Origin: Flavobacterium restrictum
GTDB taxonomy: Bacteria; Bacteroidota; Bacteroidia; Flavobacteriales; Flavobacteriaceae
Direction: 5' to 3'
Assembly (NCBI RefSeq): GCF_007097245.1
Contig: NZ_VJZT01000008.1
Span: 1-64,000, forward strand
DNA length: 64,000 nt
The first letter of the stretch is position 1. The number at the start of each line of letters is the position of its first letter. This document shows positions 18,206-28,314 of this stretch, in pieces. The position numbers and the translations under genes were made by a program. The notes below the pieces were generated by a model, which did no database searches, was not told the DNA's origin, and saw only the letters and a list, made by a program, of their open reading frames with translations.

Positions 18206-21106
18206 TTATTTTTTTATGAACTTCATCATTTTTATGGTAGTATCCTCTTGGATTACTTTGACAAAATACAAGCCTTGGGGCAAGTCGTTTATCAGGTACG
18301 AATACTCTTGGGTAGTAGCCGTAAAAGTTTTGACTAATTGTCCTGTGAGCGAATACACTTGAACTTTGCTCGCATTCAGGGATAATTTAAAATAAGTTGC
18401 GGCAGGATTTGGATACAATTTTAATTCTTGAATACCATCAAAAACGGTGGTGCCTAACGTGCTGGCTTGGTTGCCATAAATTCTAAAATCGCCAGCAGGA
18501 ATGCTAATTACCGCATTCACATCTGTAATATCAAGAGGCGAATTATCCATTAAATTGTACCATTTTCCAGCATACGGAAAACCAGTTACCACGTTTTGAG
18601 TGGTTACATTAAAATTGGCCAAAATCAAAACGTCCTTCAGTTGTGTGGATGACAAATTGCTATTGGTTATTTTTATATTAGGATACAAATTGCTCACACT
18701 GGGCATGGTTACCGTTCCTAGAAAAACGGGCTCGGTGGTTTTAAGTACAATTATTTTGGCCCAATCTGTATAAATTTTGCCCCTACTCACATCCGTCAAC
18801 CAGTTGTTTACCCATTGTGGTTGTGGCTTGGTGTCTAATTTACAATTGCCTGAAATGGTAGCAGAGTCGTCATTTACAGTGCCATTATTACAGGTGAATA
18901 TGGATTTATCCCAACCCAATTCACCAAAATGCCAAATCATTTTAGGTCCAGGAACCAACAAGGACACTGCACCAATTGCTGACATTCTAGAGAGTGCCGT
19001 AGCCAATGTTTTGACATTATGAGCTGTATTTGTACTGTTGCCATATTGCAAATTTTTGTACATTAAACGCTCTTCGTCATGACTTTCGGCGTAGCCCATT
19101 AATCTGTTTTTGGTAAATCCTCTCGAAGCACTATTCATTCTCGAAATGTTGCTGGTATAGCCCATGGACAATTCATTGTACTGGCTGTTCATGATTCCCC
19201 ACAACATAATTCCTTTGCTTGGTGTTTCGGTAATTTTATAATTTGCCCATTGTTGCTCTTCGGTGTCGCCACCTAAATGTTCAAAAATGGTATAATGTGT
19301 AGGATCTAAACTCCAAGAATAATCGGCATAGGATTTTAGTACCGCCACACGATCTGCTTGATAGGATCCGGTACAAGCCTCTTGTCCACCCGCAACTGTT
19401 GACGGGCAGTTTTGAGTAAATCCTTTGGTTAAATCCCAACGGAAACCATCAATTTTGAACTCTTCAACCCATTGTTTAATAACACGCTTTACATAGTTTT
19501 GAGTGCGAGGTTGCTGATGATTCAAATCTTCACCCACACTGTAACTGTGCATAGCAACGGTATTAAAATAGGGATTCTCTGTAGATGGTGAACCCCAACC
19601 ATCTCCATCAGGATCATTCATCCACATTCTGACCATTGGATTTCGTCCAAAAGCATGGTTTAAAGCCACATCCAAAATGACGGCAATCCCATTTTGATGG
19701 CACAAATCAATGAACTCTTTTAACTTATCGGCGGTGCCGTAAAACTTATCTAAAGCCAAATGAAAAGAGGTATTATAGCCCCAACTTTCGTTGCCTTCGT
19801 ATTCCATTATTGGCATTAACTGAATCGCATTGACTTTTAAATTTTTGAAATAATCAATTTTATCAATCAAACTCTGAAAATTTCTGTTGGCATCAAAATC
19901 TCTAATGAGTACTTCATATACAACCAGTTTTTCTTTTTCAGGTTTCACAAAATTAGTAGTTGCCGCGCTCCAAGCATACGGCGTTTGTCCCGTTTTTAAA
20001 ACAGTTACTTCACGTTCTTGCCCGCTAGGATAAGCAGGTAAGTTAGGATAGGTTGCTGCAGGAATACCCGAATCATCATAAGGAGATAAGACCAAAGTAG
20101 AATAAGGATCGGCGGTTTTTACTAATGATGGCGTACCCGCAATTGGGGTGGCATCGACTACCCAGTATTGATAGGAATAGCTTGTTCCATCAACTAAACC
20201 GGTTAATTCTAACCAAAATTTAGTAGAATTAGGTGTTGCATCTTTCTTCATGGCATAGCTATCATTGGGTTGCCAATTGTTGAAACTTCCCGCCACGTAA
20301 ACAAAATCTTTGAAAGGTGCGTCTAATACTAACGTTGCTTTGGTTGCATCCAAAGGATCATAATTGATTCCGTCTAGCAAGCCAGCAGGCATCGTCTCGA
20401 TTAGTGTGGTTGGACTAACAACAACATTGAATTTTTTAGAAATTAGTGTTGTCCCTTGGGTAACTACTAACTCATAATTTTGATTGGTCGTGATGTTATT
20501 TTGAGTAAATGAATAACTGACCGTACTTGTATTTGTATTTATGGAAACGCCATTGGCTTTCAAATTATAACTGGCGGCTCCATTGGTATTTGTTGCTGTA
20601 ATTGTTGTACTAGCTCCCGAAGCGAGTATTGTAGTACTGTTTTGTAATGGCGCTGTCAAAGTCACTTGAAAAATGCCCACCTCGGCAAATAAATCTTGTG
20701 ATTTTTTATCGCCAGTACCGTTTTTGGCTTTAATCAAAAACCCAATTTTACCAATTCCTGTTGCATTGTAATACGTGGTTGGTGTAATGGTTTTGCTGTA
20801 CGTATCAGTGGTGGCATCGTAGGTAAATTTACTCGCCTCATCCGAAACTGTCCAAGAACCATTAAGGGGAGTTCCCTTGGGCGTAGTATCATTAGTATCA
20901 AAAGCCCACGCCCATAAATAAAGGGAATGATCCGAAACACCCCAAGAAGATTCCGTTATGGAATTGCCATTTATGGTAATGGTTATTGCTGCAGTTTCCT
21001 CAAAAGTCGCTGGGGTTACACTATAGGTAACCTTTTGCAACAACTGTCCCGATGCTGAAATACAAAACAGGAATAGGAACAGGAATAAGTGTACGATTTT
21101 TTTCAT
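18206..21106 (-). CDS. secreted multidomain GH13 alpha-amylase with T9SS sorting domain
   Basis: 966 residues. Signal peptide 1-20; N-terminal beta domain (about 25-150); an Ig-like segment (155-230); a CBM48/E-set starch-related domain (VYVAGSFNNWQPND, about 265-340); GH13 barrel about 395-760; C-terminal amylase domain; and an 80-residue T9SS type A tail (YPNPAATYFKLSL ... LPQGLYFVKV). GH13 regions are intact: I DVALNHAFG (479-487), II GFRWDLTKG with nucleophile D558, III FEHLGG with acid/base E609, and IV ESHDEE with D677. It should hydrolyse starch outside the cell or at its surface. Last gene of the susCDE operon, separated from susE by a terminator-like hairpin that may lower its expression. 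Confidence 0.92.
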   Translation of the reverse strand: MKKIVHLFLFLFLFCISASGQLLQKVTYSVTPATFEETAAITITINGNSITESSWGVSDHSLYLWAWAFDTNDTTPKGTPLNGSWTVSDEASKFTYDATTDTYSKTITPTTYYNATGIGKIGFLIKAKNGTGDKKSQDLFAEVGIFQVTLTAPLQNSTTILASGASTTITATNTNGAASYNLKANGVSINTNTSTVSYSFTQNNITTNQNYELVVTQGTTLISKKFNVVVSPTTLIETMPAGLLDGINYDPLDATKATLVLDAPFKDFVYVAGSFNNWQPNDSYAMKKDATPNSTKFWLELTGLVDGTSYSYQYWVVDATPIAGTPSLVKTADPYSTLVLSPYDDSGIPAATYPNLPAYPSGQEREVTVLKTGQTPYAWSAATTNFVKPEKEKLVVYEVLIRDFDANRNFQSLIDKIDYFKNLKVNAIQLMPIMEYEGNESWGYNTSFHLALDKFYGTADKLKEFIDLCHQNGIAVILDVALNHAFGRNPMVRMWMNDPDGDGWGSPSTENPYFNTVAMHSYSVGEDLNHQQPRTQNYVKRVIKQWVEEFKIDGFRWDLTKGFTQNCPSTVAGGQEACTGSYQADRVAVLKSYADYSWSLDPTHYTIFEHLGGDTEEQQWANYKITETPSKGIMLWGIMNSQYNELSMGYTSNISRMNSASRGFTKNRLMGYAESHDEERLMYKNLQYGNSTNTAHNVKTLATALSRMSAIGAVSLLVPGPKMIWHFGELGWDKSIFTCNNGTVNDDSATISGNCKLDTKPQPQWVNNWLTDVSRGKIYTDWAKIIVLKTTEPVFLGTVTMPSVSNLYPNIKITNSNLSSTQLKDVLILANFNVTTQNVVTGFPYAGKWYNLMDNSPLDITDVNAVISIPAGDFRIYGNQASTLGTTVFDGIQELKLYPNPAATYFKLSLNASKVQVYSLTGQLVKTFTATTQEYSYLINDLPQGLYFVKVIQEDTTIKMMKFIKK

Positions 21107-21134
21107 GGTATTTGGATTTTAAATGAAAATGAAA

Positions 21135-21161
21135 AAAGGGCTATTAAAAAAATAGCCCTTT
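21135..21161 (-). terminator. intra-operon hairpin between susE and the amylase
   Basis: Perfect 11-bp stem (AAAGGGCTATT / AATAGCCCTTT) with a 5-nt loop and six T on the minus strand. It lies between the susE stop (21182) and the amylase start (21106). It should act as a partial terminator or an mRNA end stabiliser. Confidence 0.8.
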
Positions 21162-21181
21162 CAATAACGATTTATAAAAAT

Positions 21182-22348
21182 CTAATTTGGATTTAATGTC
21201 ACGGTATAAGTATAGTTTCTTGCTTTACTTACATCAATGGCAAGGTCGTATTTTTGTTTGGTTCCATCATTAGTCCCTGGAACAGTAATATCTCCTGCAG
21301 TACCTGTTACTTCGGTCAATACATTAGGTGTTGTACTACTCCCTAAAATAGAAACTAATGTAGTTGTGGCACCCGGTGGAACAGATGCAGGTGTACCTAC
21401 CAAATCTCCAATCCAATCATTAGATTTGAATTTGAATTTTCTTCCTTTAAACAATTCGATTGTAATTTTCCAACTATTTTTGTTGCCTTCATCTGTCATA
21501 GGAACTGCATTTGCTGAACCCGGATTATTACGAACTCCTAATCCAAAAACACCAAAAGCTTTGATACTTTTTACTGAATATTTTAAAGCTCCAGTTGTCA
21601 AATCAGCTTTTACTTGATAGTCTCCGGCTTTGTCAATTACGATACTTGTTGTACCGCCTTGCACCAGAATACCTCCTGCACCACCATAAATTATTGGCGC
21701 AGCAAAACTACCACACGCATCTGGTTGATAGAATTTATAGCTACCTGCTTCAAGATACATATACCCTTCGTAATCATTGAATTTATCAAATCTTGAGGCT
21801 GCAATTTGAGGAGCAGCTGCTGGAGTGGCACCATCTTTTACAAAACCTAACAAAGGCAAATTAGTAGAATATCCTGTAACTGCAACAGTAATTGGGTTAG
21901 AGTATTGAATAAAAGCATTTCCTACCACTTTACCCACAGTAGATTTTACTCGAATATCAATGTTCATTACGCCACAATTGTAGGTTGGCAATTGGTTGAT
22001 TAACGTATTGAACTCTTTTATAGTCAAGGTACAGGTTGTTTCAGGAGCTAATGCTAAACCAATACCTGTATACGTTACTGGATTAACATAATTAGGATCT
22101 TTATCATGATCCGAGATAATCACTTCGTATGTAGAAGCCGCAGCAACACCATTGTCAGCTCTGTCCCAAACCATATTGTTGTACACAAGTGCATCATTTG
22201 CCTGAAGCAATACCGTAGGAGGAGGAGTTGTTGAAGCATCTTTCAACTCAAAACCATTTGCGGTTGGTATTGGTTCTTTGTCATTGGTACAAGAACCTAA
22301 TGCAATAAGCAAAAATGCAAAAACGGTTGTTTTTAATATATTTTTCAT
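21182..22348 (-). CDS. SusE-like starch-binding outer-membrane lipoprotein
   Basis: 388 residues with a lipoprotein signal (LIALGSC, Cys20) followed by TNDKEP. The N-terminal Ig-like SusE domain (about 35-170) is followed by two beta-sandwich modules of the SusE/SusF carbohydrate-binding type. The last (about 268-388) contains VFGLGVRNNPG, KFKFKSNDWIGDL and the closing strand NYTYTVTLNPN. The protein would sit on the cell surface next to SusC/SusD and hold alpha-glucan chains. It lies 16 nt below susD. The assignment rests on gene order, the lipobox and module style more than on individual binding residues, so ligand specificity is inferred. Confidence 0.85.
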   Translation of the reverse strand: MKNILKTTVFAFLLIALGSCTNDKEPIPTANGFELKDASTTPPPTVLLQANDALVYNNMVWDRADNGVAAASTYEVIISDHDKDPNYVNPVTYTGIGLALAPETTCTLTIKEFNTLINQLPTYNCGVMNIDIRVKSTVGKVVGNAFIQYSNPITVAVTGYSTNLPLLGFVKDGATPAAAPQIAASRFDKFNDYEGYMYLEAGSYKFYQPDACGSFAAPIIYGGAGGILVQGGTTSIVIDKAGDYQVKADLTTGALKYSVKSIKAFGVFGLGVRNNPGSANAVPMTDEGNKNSWKITIELFKGRKFKFKSNDWIGDLVGTPASVPPGATTTLVSILGSSTTPNVLTEVTGTAGDITVPGTNDGTKQKYDLAIDVSKARNYTYTVTLNPN

Positions 22349-22364
22349 TGATAATAGTTAAATA

Positions 22365-23960
22365 TTAATATCCTGTATTTTGAGTCAAATTGGGATTAGA
22401 TTGAATCGCTTTTAAAGGAATTGGGAATAAGTTATACGATTCTGGTATAGCAGTTCCGTTTTTCACACCACCTTTCCAAGGCCATAAATACGATCCACCT
22501 GTAAATTTTTCAAAACGAATTAAATCCGTTCTACGATGTCCTTCAAAATTTAATTCTCTTGCTCTTTCGTCAAGAATATAATCTAACGTTAACTGCCCCA
22601 AAGTTATAGTAGCTGCGTGAGATCTAATTCTAATGGCATTTACATATTGTAATGCTTCGGCAGTAGTTCCTCCACCGCCTCTTAATACAGACTCGGCATA
22701 CATTAAGTACACATCGGCTAATCTAAACAAAGGGAAATCGGTTCCTGAAAAATAAGTTGGGCTTGAGGTTCCTGCGAAATTTGAGTTTCTAAATTTGGTT
22801 GAAGGATATCCATCCGTCCACGTTTTGTAGTTTGTCATTTCAAAACTATGTCTTTTGGCAGGATCTACATCATTGGCGTTAGACCAGAACAAGTGTGCTC
22901 TATCATCAGAGGAAGCGTCTAATTGATCGGCACTGTTTCCAAATAAACCATACCAAGCTTTGGTTGCTCTATGTCCTCCCCAGCCGTCAGTTGCTCCATA
23001 ATCGCTCAACTGCATCGATGCTGAATTCAAACTTCCAAGTACTAAATAGGTTGTGTTCCCGTAACTTTGGCTAATTAATGGATCTGCAATCAAGGCGTAA
23101 ATAATTTCGTTTTTGGCAGCTGTTTTATCATTATCGGCACAAAACAAACTTTGGAAATTAGGTGCTAATGAATAGCCACCTTCGTCAATTACTTTTTTAG
23201 AATACTTCAAAGCATCGGCATAACGGGCTGTTCCTGTGTATACTTTGGCGTTCAAATACAATTTAGCCAATAACATTCTACCACAAGCTTTATTGGCTTG
23301 ACCATACCCATTGGTAACTGGTAATTTGTCCTCAATATCTAGTAATTCTTTTTCAACAAAATCAAACAATTCTTGTCTAGTCGATTCTTTTTTAAGTACC
23401 GTACTTCCCAAATCAGCTTCGGTCAACAAAACTCCTTTTCCAAAACAATCAATCAAATAATAGTAGGCCAAAGCACGTAAAAAACGCATTTCGGAGATTA
23501 CTTGATCTTTACCACTAATGTTATAGGTATTCATTTGCGCAATAACTTGATTGGCTTGAGGCACGGTGTAATACACACGATTGTACATGTAGCGCATGAA
23601 CTTATTGTTCTCATCCCAGTTTGCAGTAGTAGTCAATTGGTCAAGACCATTATCACCCCAACGGTTTTTCATATCATCTGCAGAGAAATCTTGCAAGTTG
23701 ATAATTCCTCTCAAGAATGGAGATTCTCCTGCATCATCGCCAGGCGTATCGGTGCTTGCAGGTCCAGAAGCACCTGACAAAGCAAAGGATCCGTATACTT
23801 TGGAAATTAATCCCGCAAGTCCTGGTTGCTCTACTAACAATTGAGCCAAACTCTTGTCTTGTCCTTTAGGCTCTGTATCTAGATCCCCAGTACAACTTAT
23901 CGTTAGGAATAAAACTAGCATTATCCCTAATCCTATTTTATTAATTTTAAAATTTTTCAT
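22365..23960 (-). CDS. SusD/RagB-family starch-binding lipoprotein
   Basis: 531 residues from the ATG at 23960. An upstream in-frame ATG at 23990 would overlap susC and put extra residues before the lipoprotein signal, so I reject it. Lipobox TISC with Cys23, then TGDLDTEP. The SusD fold is recognised by TPR-like helices carrying MRFLRALAYYYLIDCFG and KLYLNAKVYTG, and by the C-terminal signature YILDERARELNFEGHRRTDLIRFEKF ending NPNLTQNTGY. It caps the partner SusC and delivers bound oligosaccharides. The start is 19 nt after the susC stop codon. Confidence 0.93.
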   Translation of the reverse strand: MKNFKINKIGLGIMLVLFLTISCTGDLDTEPKGQDKSLAQLLVEQPGLAGLISKVYGSFALSGASGPASTDTPGDDAGESPFLRGIINLQDFSADDMKNRWGDNGLDQLTTTANWDENNKFMRYMYNRVYYTVPQANQVIAQMNTYNISGKDQVISEMRFLRALAYYYLIDCFGKGVLLTEADLGSTVLKKESTRQELFDFVEKELLDIEDKLPVTNGYGQANKACGRMLLAKLYLNAKVYTGTARYADALKYSKKVIDEGGYSLAPNFQSLFCADNDKTAAKNEIIYALIADPLISQSYGNTTYLVLGSLNSASMQLSDYGATDGWGGHRATKAWYGLFGNSADQLDASSDDRAHLFWSNANDVDPAKRHSFEMTNYKTWTDGYPSTKFRNSNFAGTSSPTYFSGTDFPLFRLADVYLMYAESVLRGGGGTTAEALQYVNAIRIRSHAATITLGQLTLDYILDERARELNFEGHRRTDLIRFEKFTGGSYLWPWKGGVKNGTAIPESYNLFPIPLKAIQSNPNLTQNTGY

Positions 23961-23979
23961 ACTATTATTTTTATAAAAA

Positions 23980-26900
23980 TTAAAAATCAAGACTTACTCC
24001 AAAAGTATACGTAATAGGTCTTGGATAAAAATTACCATCAATTGCATTGAAGCTCTCTGGGTCTTGACCAGAATAGTTGGTTATGATAAACGCATTATTA
24101 ACAGATCCGCTTACTCGTAAAGAAGATTTATTAATAAATTTAGCAAATTTATACGATAATGAAATGTTGTCGCAACGCAAGAAAGTAGCGTCTTCTAACA
24201 AGTAATCACTAAATTGTTCGTTTCCAATAAAATTATCAAAAATAGGATTGGCAGTACCGTCATAAAAATTCAAAACATTGTTTAATGAATTTCCGTTTTG
24301 TGGTATTGCGCTTTGAATACTTCCGTTACTAGCTACTTTACGGTTATACACTTGTCCGCCTAATTGTCCTCTAAAGTTAGCTGCTAAATCCCAGTTTTTA
24401 TAATTAATACTGGTATTGAAACCAAAAGTCCAGTTGGGACGCAATGATTTGTAATATTTATCAGCATTTGTAATAACGCCATCGCCATTAAAATCTGTGT
24501 AAGCACCTACTATAGGTTGTCCTTTGGCATCATAAATTTGTTGGAATACCCAAGCCGAATATGGTTGGTATCCTACTGGATTGTAGGCCAAATAAACACC
24601 TGTTCCTCCTACGGTACTTCCTGTATCAGGAGTTACTGTAAGCTCTTTCAAATTAGAAATTTTGCTGTAGTTGTAAGCTATATTACCCCCAAAGTTCAGG
24701 TTAAAATCATCGCTTGAAACGGCTTTTACGTTCAATGACAATTCAAGACCATCACCTTCCATAGAACCAACATTTTTTATAAATTCACTACCCCCTGTTC
24801 CTCCTGCTGCAAAGGGAACATTTGCTAACAAATCAGTTGTTTTTCTATGATATACATCAAATGCTCCAGATAAAATACTTCCTGTAAACAATTCAAAATC
24901 CAAACCTAAATTATAAGTAGTTGTTTTTTCCCAAGTCAAATCAGCATTGTACGGTAGCGGTGTGTAGGTAGTTATATTTGGCAAATATTGACTAGTGACA
25001 TTTCCTGGTGTAAAAAGTGGTCTTGACGGAAAATAACGATTTGGGATGTTAGATTGTCCTGTTCTACCCCAACCCAATCTTAATTTTAAATCCTGGAAAA
25101 GTTTAGAATCTTTCAAGAAGGCTTCTTCTTTTATTTTCCAAGCTCCACCTACAGCAGGAAAGATTCCCCATCTGTTTTCAGGAGTAAACAAAGACGAAGC
25201 ATCTGTTCTAAGAGTCGCTGTAAACAAATACTTTCCTAACAAATCAACATTGGTTCTACCAAAGAAGGCTTGCAAATTCAAAGGCGAATAATACCTGTTG
25301 TTTGGGTTATTAGCATTGATATTAGGCTCTCTAAGTCCAGTATCAATGTTGTTTCTAAATTGTTCTGAATACCCATCTGTTCTAAAATCTTGGTACGAAT
25401 ACCCCGCTTGCGCATCAAATTTAGTTACAAAACCAGTGTAGGTTTTAGAATAGGCTAAATAGGCATCCATTGTTTTGTTTGTAGACGTTTGATTCTCTAG
25501 GTAGCTCATTCCTGGATTGAACAAATAATTGCTCGTATGATCTGTACCTTGATTGAAAGTATAAGTCGCCAAAGCATTGTTTGCAAACGACTCTCTAATT
25601 CTAGATTGAGACGCATCTAAACCTAAATTCACTACCGCTCTTAAGTCACGTAAAAAAGGCAATTTATAATCAAATTCTACATTTCCTAAAAAACGAACGG
25701 CTCTTTCTGGTCTTTTTCTTTGTTCCAATAAAGCAAGTGGATTAGTAGAACCAACCATTAAATCTCTATTTCCGTTTAACAAAGTAGATTGGTAATACCC
25801 ATCAAATTTATTATTGAATGAATCTCCGTAAACGGGTTTGGTTGGATCCATACTTAACGCACCACCTAAAGCACCATCTTCGTCAATTGTATTTTTGTTT
25901 GTATAGGTTCCTTTGGCATTGATATCAATTTTTAAATCGTCATGCAACAATTTAGGCGTCATTTTAAAAGAGTAACTCAAACGCTCGTAATCACTATTTC
26001 GAACCAAACCTTGTGTTTTATTATACCCAACAGAAGCTCTAAAAGGTATTTTTTTGTACAAATTAGCTCTTGCGCTAAAATTGTGATCCGTTGAGATAGA
26101 CGTTCTCAAAATAACATCTTGCCAATCGGTATTGCTTAAAATTCTACCTTCAATTTCTGGTGTAGCTAGATTATCAACAGCATCAGTAGTTGGATCATCT
26201 ATTCCAAGCTGATTGGTTTTTGTTGGGTGGTATTGTTGGATGAATTTTGTAAAATCCACACCATTCATAACATTTAATTTTTTACCCACTTGTCCTATAG
26301 AAACATTGGCCGAATAATTAAATTGTGGCGCTCCAGTTGTTCCTTTTTTGGTTGTAATCAAGATCACACCATTCGAAGCTCTTACCCCATAAATAGCTGT
26401 TGCAGACGCATCTTTCAAGATAGAAAAACTCTCTACATCATTAGGATTTATTAAGGTAAAAGGATTGCTAACTCCTGCTGGATTATTATCCCCTATAGGA
26501 ACTCCATCAATAATAATTAAAGGATTGTTAGACGCATTCAACGACGCGCCACCACGAATTCTAATATTAGGAGAAGCATCCGGTTGACCACCACTATTAG
26601 TAATTCGAACCCCAGCGGCTTTTCCTGCTAGTAATTGATCCGTAGATACAATCGCTCCTTTATTAAAATCTTTGGCAGTTACCAGGGCAACTGACCCTGT
26701 TGCATCTTTTTTCTTTGCCGATCCGTATCCTACTTGAATAACAACTTCTTGCAATTGATTGGATTCCTCGGTAAGACTTACGGTAAGACTTTTTTGAGAA
26801 TCATAACTAACTGATGCACTTTTGTAACCTATAAAAGAGAAAATAATTTTATCCCCTTTCTTAACATTAGGCAACTTATAGTTTCCATCAAAATCTGTCG

Positions 26901-27057
26901 AAACACCATTGCTGGTGCCTTGCACATTTACATTTACCCCTGGAATTGGCTGTTTTGTCACTGCATCAACAACAGTTCCGCTAACTACATTTTGAGCTAG
27001 CATGCTCATAGGCAGGAGTAGTAATAAAAATAACAACTTTTTATAAATTGTTTTCAT
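23980..27057 (-). CDS. SusC/RagA-family TonB-linked outer-membrane transporter (starch locus 1)
   Basis: 1025 residues. Signal peptide ending MLAQ (19-22); carboxypeptidase-D-like regulatory domain (VSGTVVDAVTKQPIPGVNVNVQGT, about 25-100); plug domain (VQVGYGSAKKKDATGSVA ... NIRIRGGASL ... IIIDGVPIG, about 107-225); then the 22-strand barrel ending YTFGVSLDF with a terminal Phe. There is no STN domain, unlike the second SusC in this window, so control is not through FecR. It imports malto-oligosaccharides with TonB energy and works with the SusD below. A -7 element (27121-27128) and the LacI-type site (27173-27182) lie upstream. Confidence 0.95.
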   Translation of the reverse strand: MKTIYKKLLFLLLLLPMSMLAQNVVSGTVVDAVTKQPIPGVNVNVQGTSNGVSTDFDGNYKLPNVKKGDKIIFSFIGYKSASVSYDSQKSLTVSLTEESNQLQEVVIQVGYGSAKKKDATGSVALVTAKDFNKGAIVSTDQLLAGKAAGVRITNSGGQPDASPNIRIRGGASLNASNNPLIIIDGVPIGDNNPAGVSNPFTLINPNDVESFSILKDASATAIYGVRASNGVILITTKKGTTGAPQFNYSANVSIGQVGKKLNVMNGVDFTKFIQQYHPTKTNQLGIDDPTTDAVDNLATPEIEGRILSNTDWQDVILRTSISTDHNFSARANLYKKIPFRASVGYNKTQGLVRNSDYERLSYSFKMTPKLLHDDLKIDINAKGTYTNKNTIDEDGALGGALSMDPTKPVYGDSFNNKFDGYYQSTLLNGNRDLMVGSTNPLALLEQRKRPERAVRFLGNVEFDYKLPFLRDLRAVVNLGLDASQSRIRESFANNALATYTFNQGTDHTSNYLFNPGMSYLENQTSTNKTMDAYLAYSKTYTGFVTKFDAQAGYSYQDFRTDGYSEQFRNNIDTGLREPNINANNPNNRYYSPLNLQAFFGRTNVDLLGKYLFTATLRTDASSLFTPENRWGIFPAVGGAWKIKEEAFLKDSKLFQDLKLRLGWGRTGQSNIPNRYFPSRPLFTPGNVTSQYLPNITTYTPLPYNADLTWEKTTTYNLGLDFELFTGSILSGAFDVYHRKTTDLLANVPFAAGGTGGSEFIKNVGSMEGDGLELSLNVKAVSSDDFNLNFGGNIAYNYSKISNLKELTVTPDTGSTVGGTGVYLAYNPVGYQPYSAWVFQQIYDAKGQPIVGAYTDFNGDGVITNADKYYKSLRPNWTFGFNTSINYKNWDLAANFRGQLGGQVYNRKVASNGSIQSAIPQNGNSLNNVLNFYDGTANPIFDNFIGNEQFSDYLLEDATFLRCDNISLSYKFAKFINKSSLRVSGSVNNAFIITNYSGQDPESFNAIDGNFYPRPITYTFGVSLDF

Positions 27058-27120
27058 ACTTTTTGTTTAAATTAATTTGAGTTTGGTAGTACTGTAACTT
27101 GATTCTTTTACTTCGAATTT

Positions 27121-27128
27121 CAAAATTA
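27121..27128 (-). promoter_or_regulatory. susC promoter -7 element
   Basis: Minus-strand TAATTTTG fits TAnnTTTG. A TTG at a suitable -33 distance is present (CAA at 27147-27149 on the plus strand). 64 nt upstream of the susC start. Confidence 0.58.
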
Positions 27129-27172
27129 AGTAAATATTAACAACATCAACATGACATATATCATAATGACTT

Positions 27173-27182
27173 ACGAAAACGT
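27173..27182. promoter_or_regulatory. LacI-type operator in the susC/lacI intergenic region
   Basis: Palindrome ACG-AAAA-CGT. The same 10-mer, in either orientation, occurs at 28344-28353 and 46974-46983. Its centre is about 50 nt upstream of the susC -7 element and about 115 nt before the regulator start. Confidence 0.6.
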
Positions 27183-27252
27183 GATAGTGTTGAAAACTTT
27201 GAAGTTTATTTATAATTTGTTAATGAAAAATGCAATAAATAAAAAATAATCC

Positions 27253-27260
27253 TATCTTTA
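27253..27260 (+). promoter_or_regulatory. probable -7 element of the LacI-type regulator
   Basis: TATCTTTA, 7 of 8 fit to TAnnTTTG, 31 nt upstream of the ATG at 27292. Confidence 0.42.
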
Positions 27261-27291
27261 TTGAAGAATAACATTTTCACACCCCACGATC

Positions 27292-28314
27292 ATGAAAAAG
27301 AAAGTTACCTTAAAACAAATTGCAAAAGAACTCGATGTATCCATTTCCACCGTTTCAAAATCACTCCGAAATAGCCTAGAAATTGGCGAAGAAACCAGAC
27401 TAAAAGTGCAGGCTTTCGCCAAATTTTACAACTACAAACCTAATAATATTGCGCTGAGTTTAAAAAACCGAAAAACAAAAACCATTGGGATTATAATTCC
27501 GGAAATTGTACACTATTTTTTCTCAACCGTTATCAATGGCATCGAACAAATTGCCAACGAGAAAGGCTACAGTGTTATCATTTGTTTATCCAATGATTCC
27601 TTTGACAAAGAAGTTTTGAATATGGAAATGCTAGCCAATGGAAGCATCGACGGTTTTATCATGTCACTATCCAAAGAAACCCAATACAAAGCCGATTTTC
27701 ATCATATTACCGAAGTAATTAATCAAGGAATGCCCGTAGTCATGTTTGACCGAATCACCAACGAAGTGCTGTGTGACAAAGTAATCATAGACGATAAAAC
27801 GGCCGCCTACGAAGCCGTTCAAAGTTTAATTGACAAAGGCCGAAAAAAAATAGCACTCGTAACCACCGTAGATTATGTGAGCGTAGGAAAACTGCGTACT
27901 GACGGTTATATCAAAGCGCTTTTGGACAACGGAATTCCCTTTAATGAAAACCTAATCATCAAAATCGAAGATGTAGATACCTGCGAAATCACCATTGGCA
28001 AATTAATGGAAGACAAAGCCATTGATGCTGTTTTTGCAGTAAACGAACTTTTTGCCGTAACCATCATTAAAACAGCCCATAAAATAGGATTAAAAGTGCC
28101 TGATGATTTGGCTGTAATCGCCTTTACGGACGGAATTATTTCTAAATATTCCACACCAACCATTACAACTGTCAGTCAAAGCGGTTCTAAAATGGGAAAA
28201 AAAGCCGCCAAAATGCTAATCGATCGCTTGGAATCGGAGGAGGAAGATGGCGAAGAAAACTACAAAACCGAAGTCATTGAAACACATCTTATAGAGCGAG
28301 AATCAACAAATTAG
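27292..28314 (+). CDS. LacI/GalR-family transcriptional regulator of the maltodextrin locus
   Basis: 340 residues. The N-terminal helix-turn-helix VTLKQIAKELDVSISTVSKSL (residues 5-25) and hinge helix (KPNNIALSLKNRKT) are typical LacI, followed by a periplasmic-binding-protein-like sensor domain (TIGIIIPEIVHYFFSTVINGIE onward). It lies divergent to susCDE and directly before the MFS/pgmB/GH65 operon. The palindrome ACG-AAAA-CGT in both control regions is a natural candidate operator, with a third copy before the GH3 gene. Site position about 50 nt upstream of the -7 boxes suggests activation more than blockage. The effector is probably maltose or a related product (inference). Confidence 0.9.
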   Translation: MKKKVTLKQIAKELDVSISTVSKSLRNSLEIGEETRLKVQAFAKFYNYKPNNIALSLKNRKTKTIGIIIPEIVHYFFSTVINGIEQIANEKGYSVIICLSNDSFDKEVLNMEMLANGSIDGFIMSLSKETQYKADFHHITEVINQGMPVVMFDRITNEVLCDKVIIDDKTAAYEAVQSLIDKGRKKIALVTTVDYVSVGKLRTDGYIKALLDNGIPFNENLIIKIEDVDTCEITIGKLMEDKAIDAVFAVNELFAVTIIKTAHKIGLKVPDDLAVIAFTDGIISKYSTPTITTVSQSGSKMGKKAAKMLIDRLESEEEDGEENYKTEVIETHLIERESTN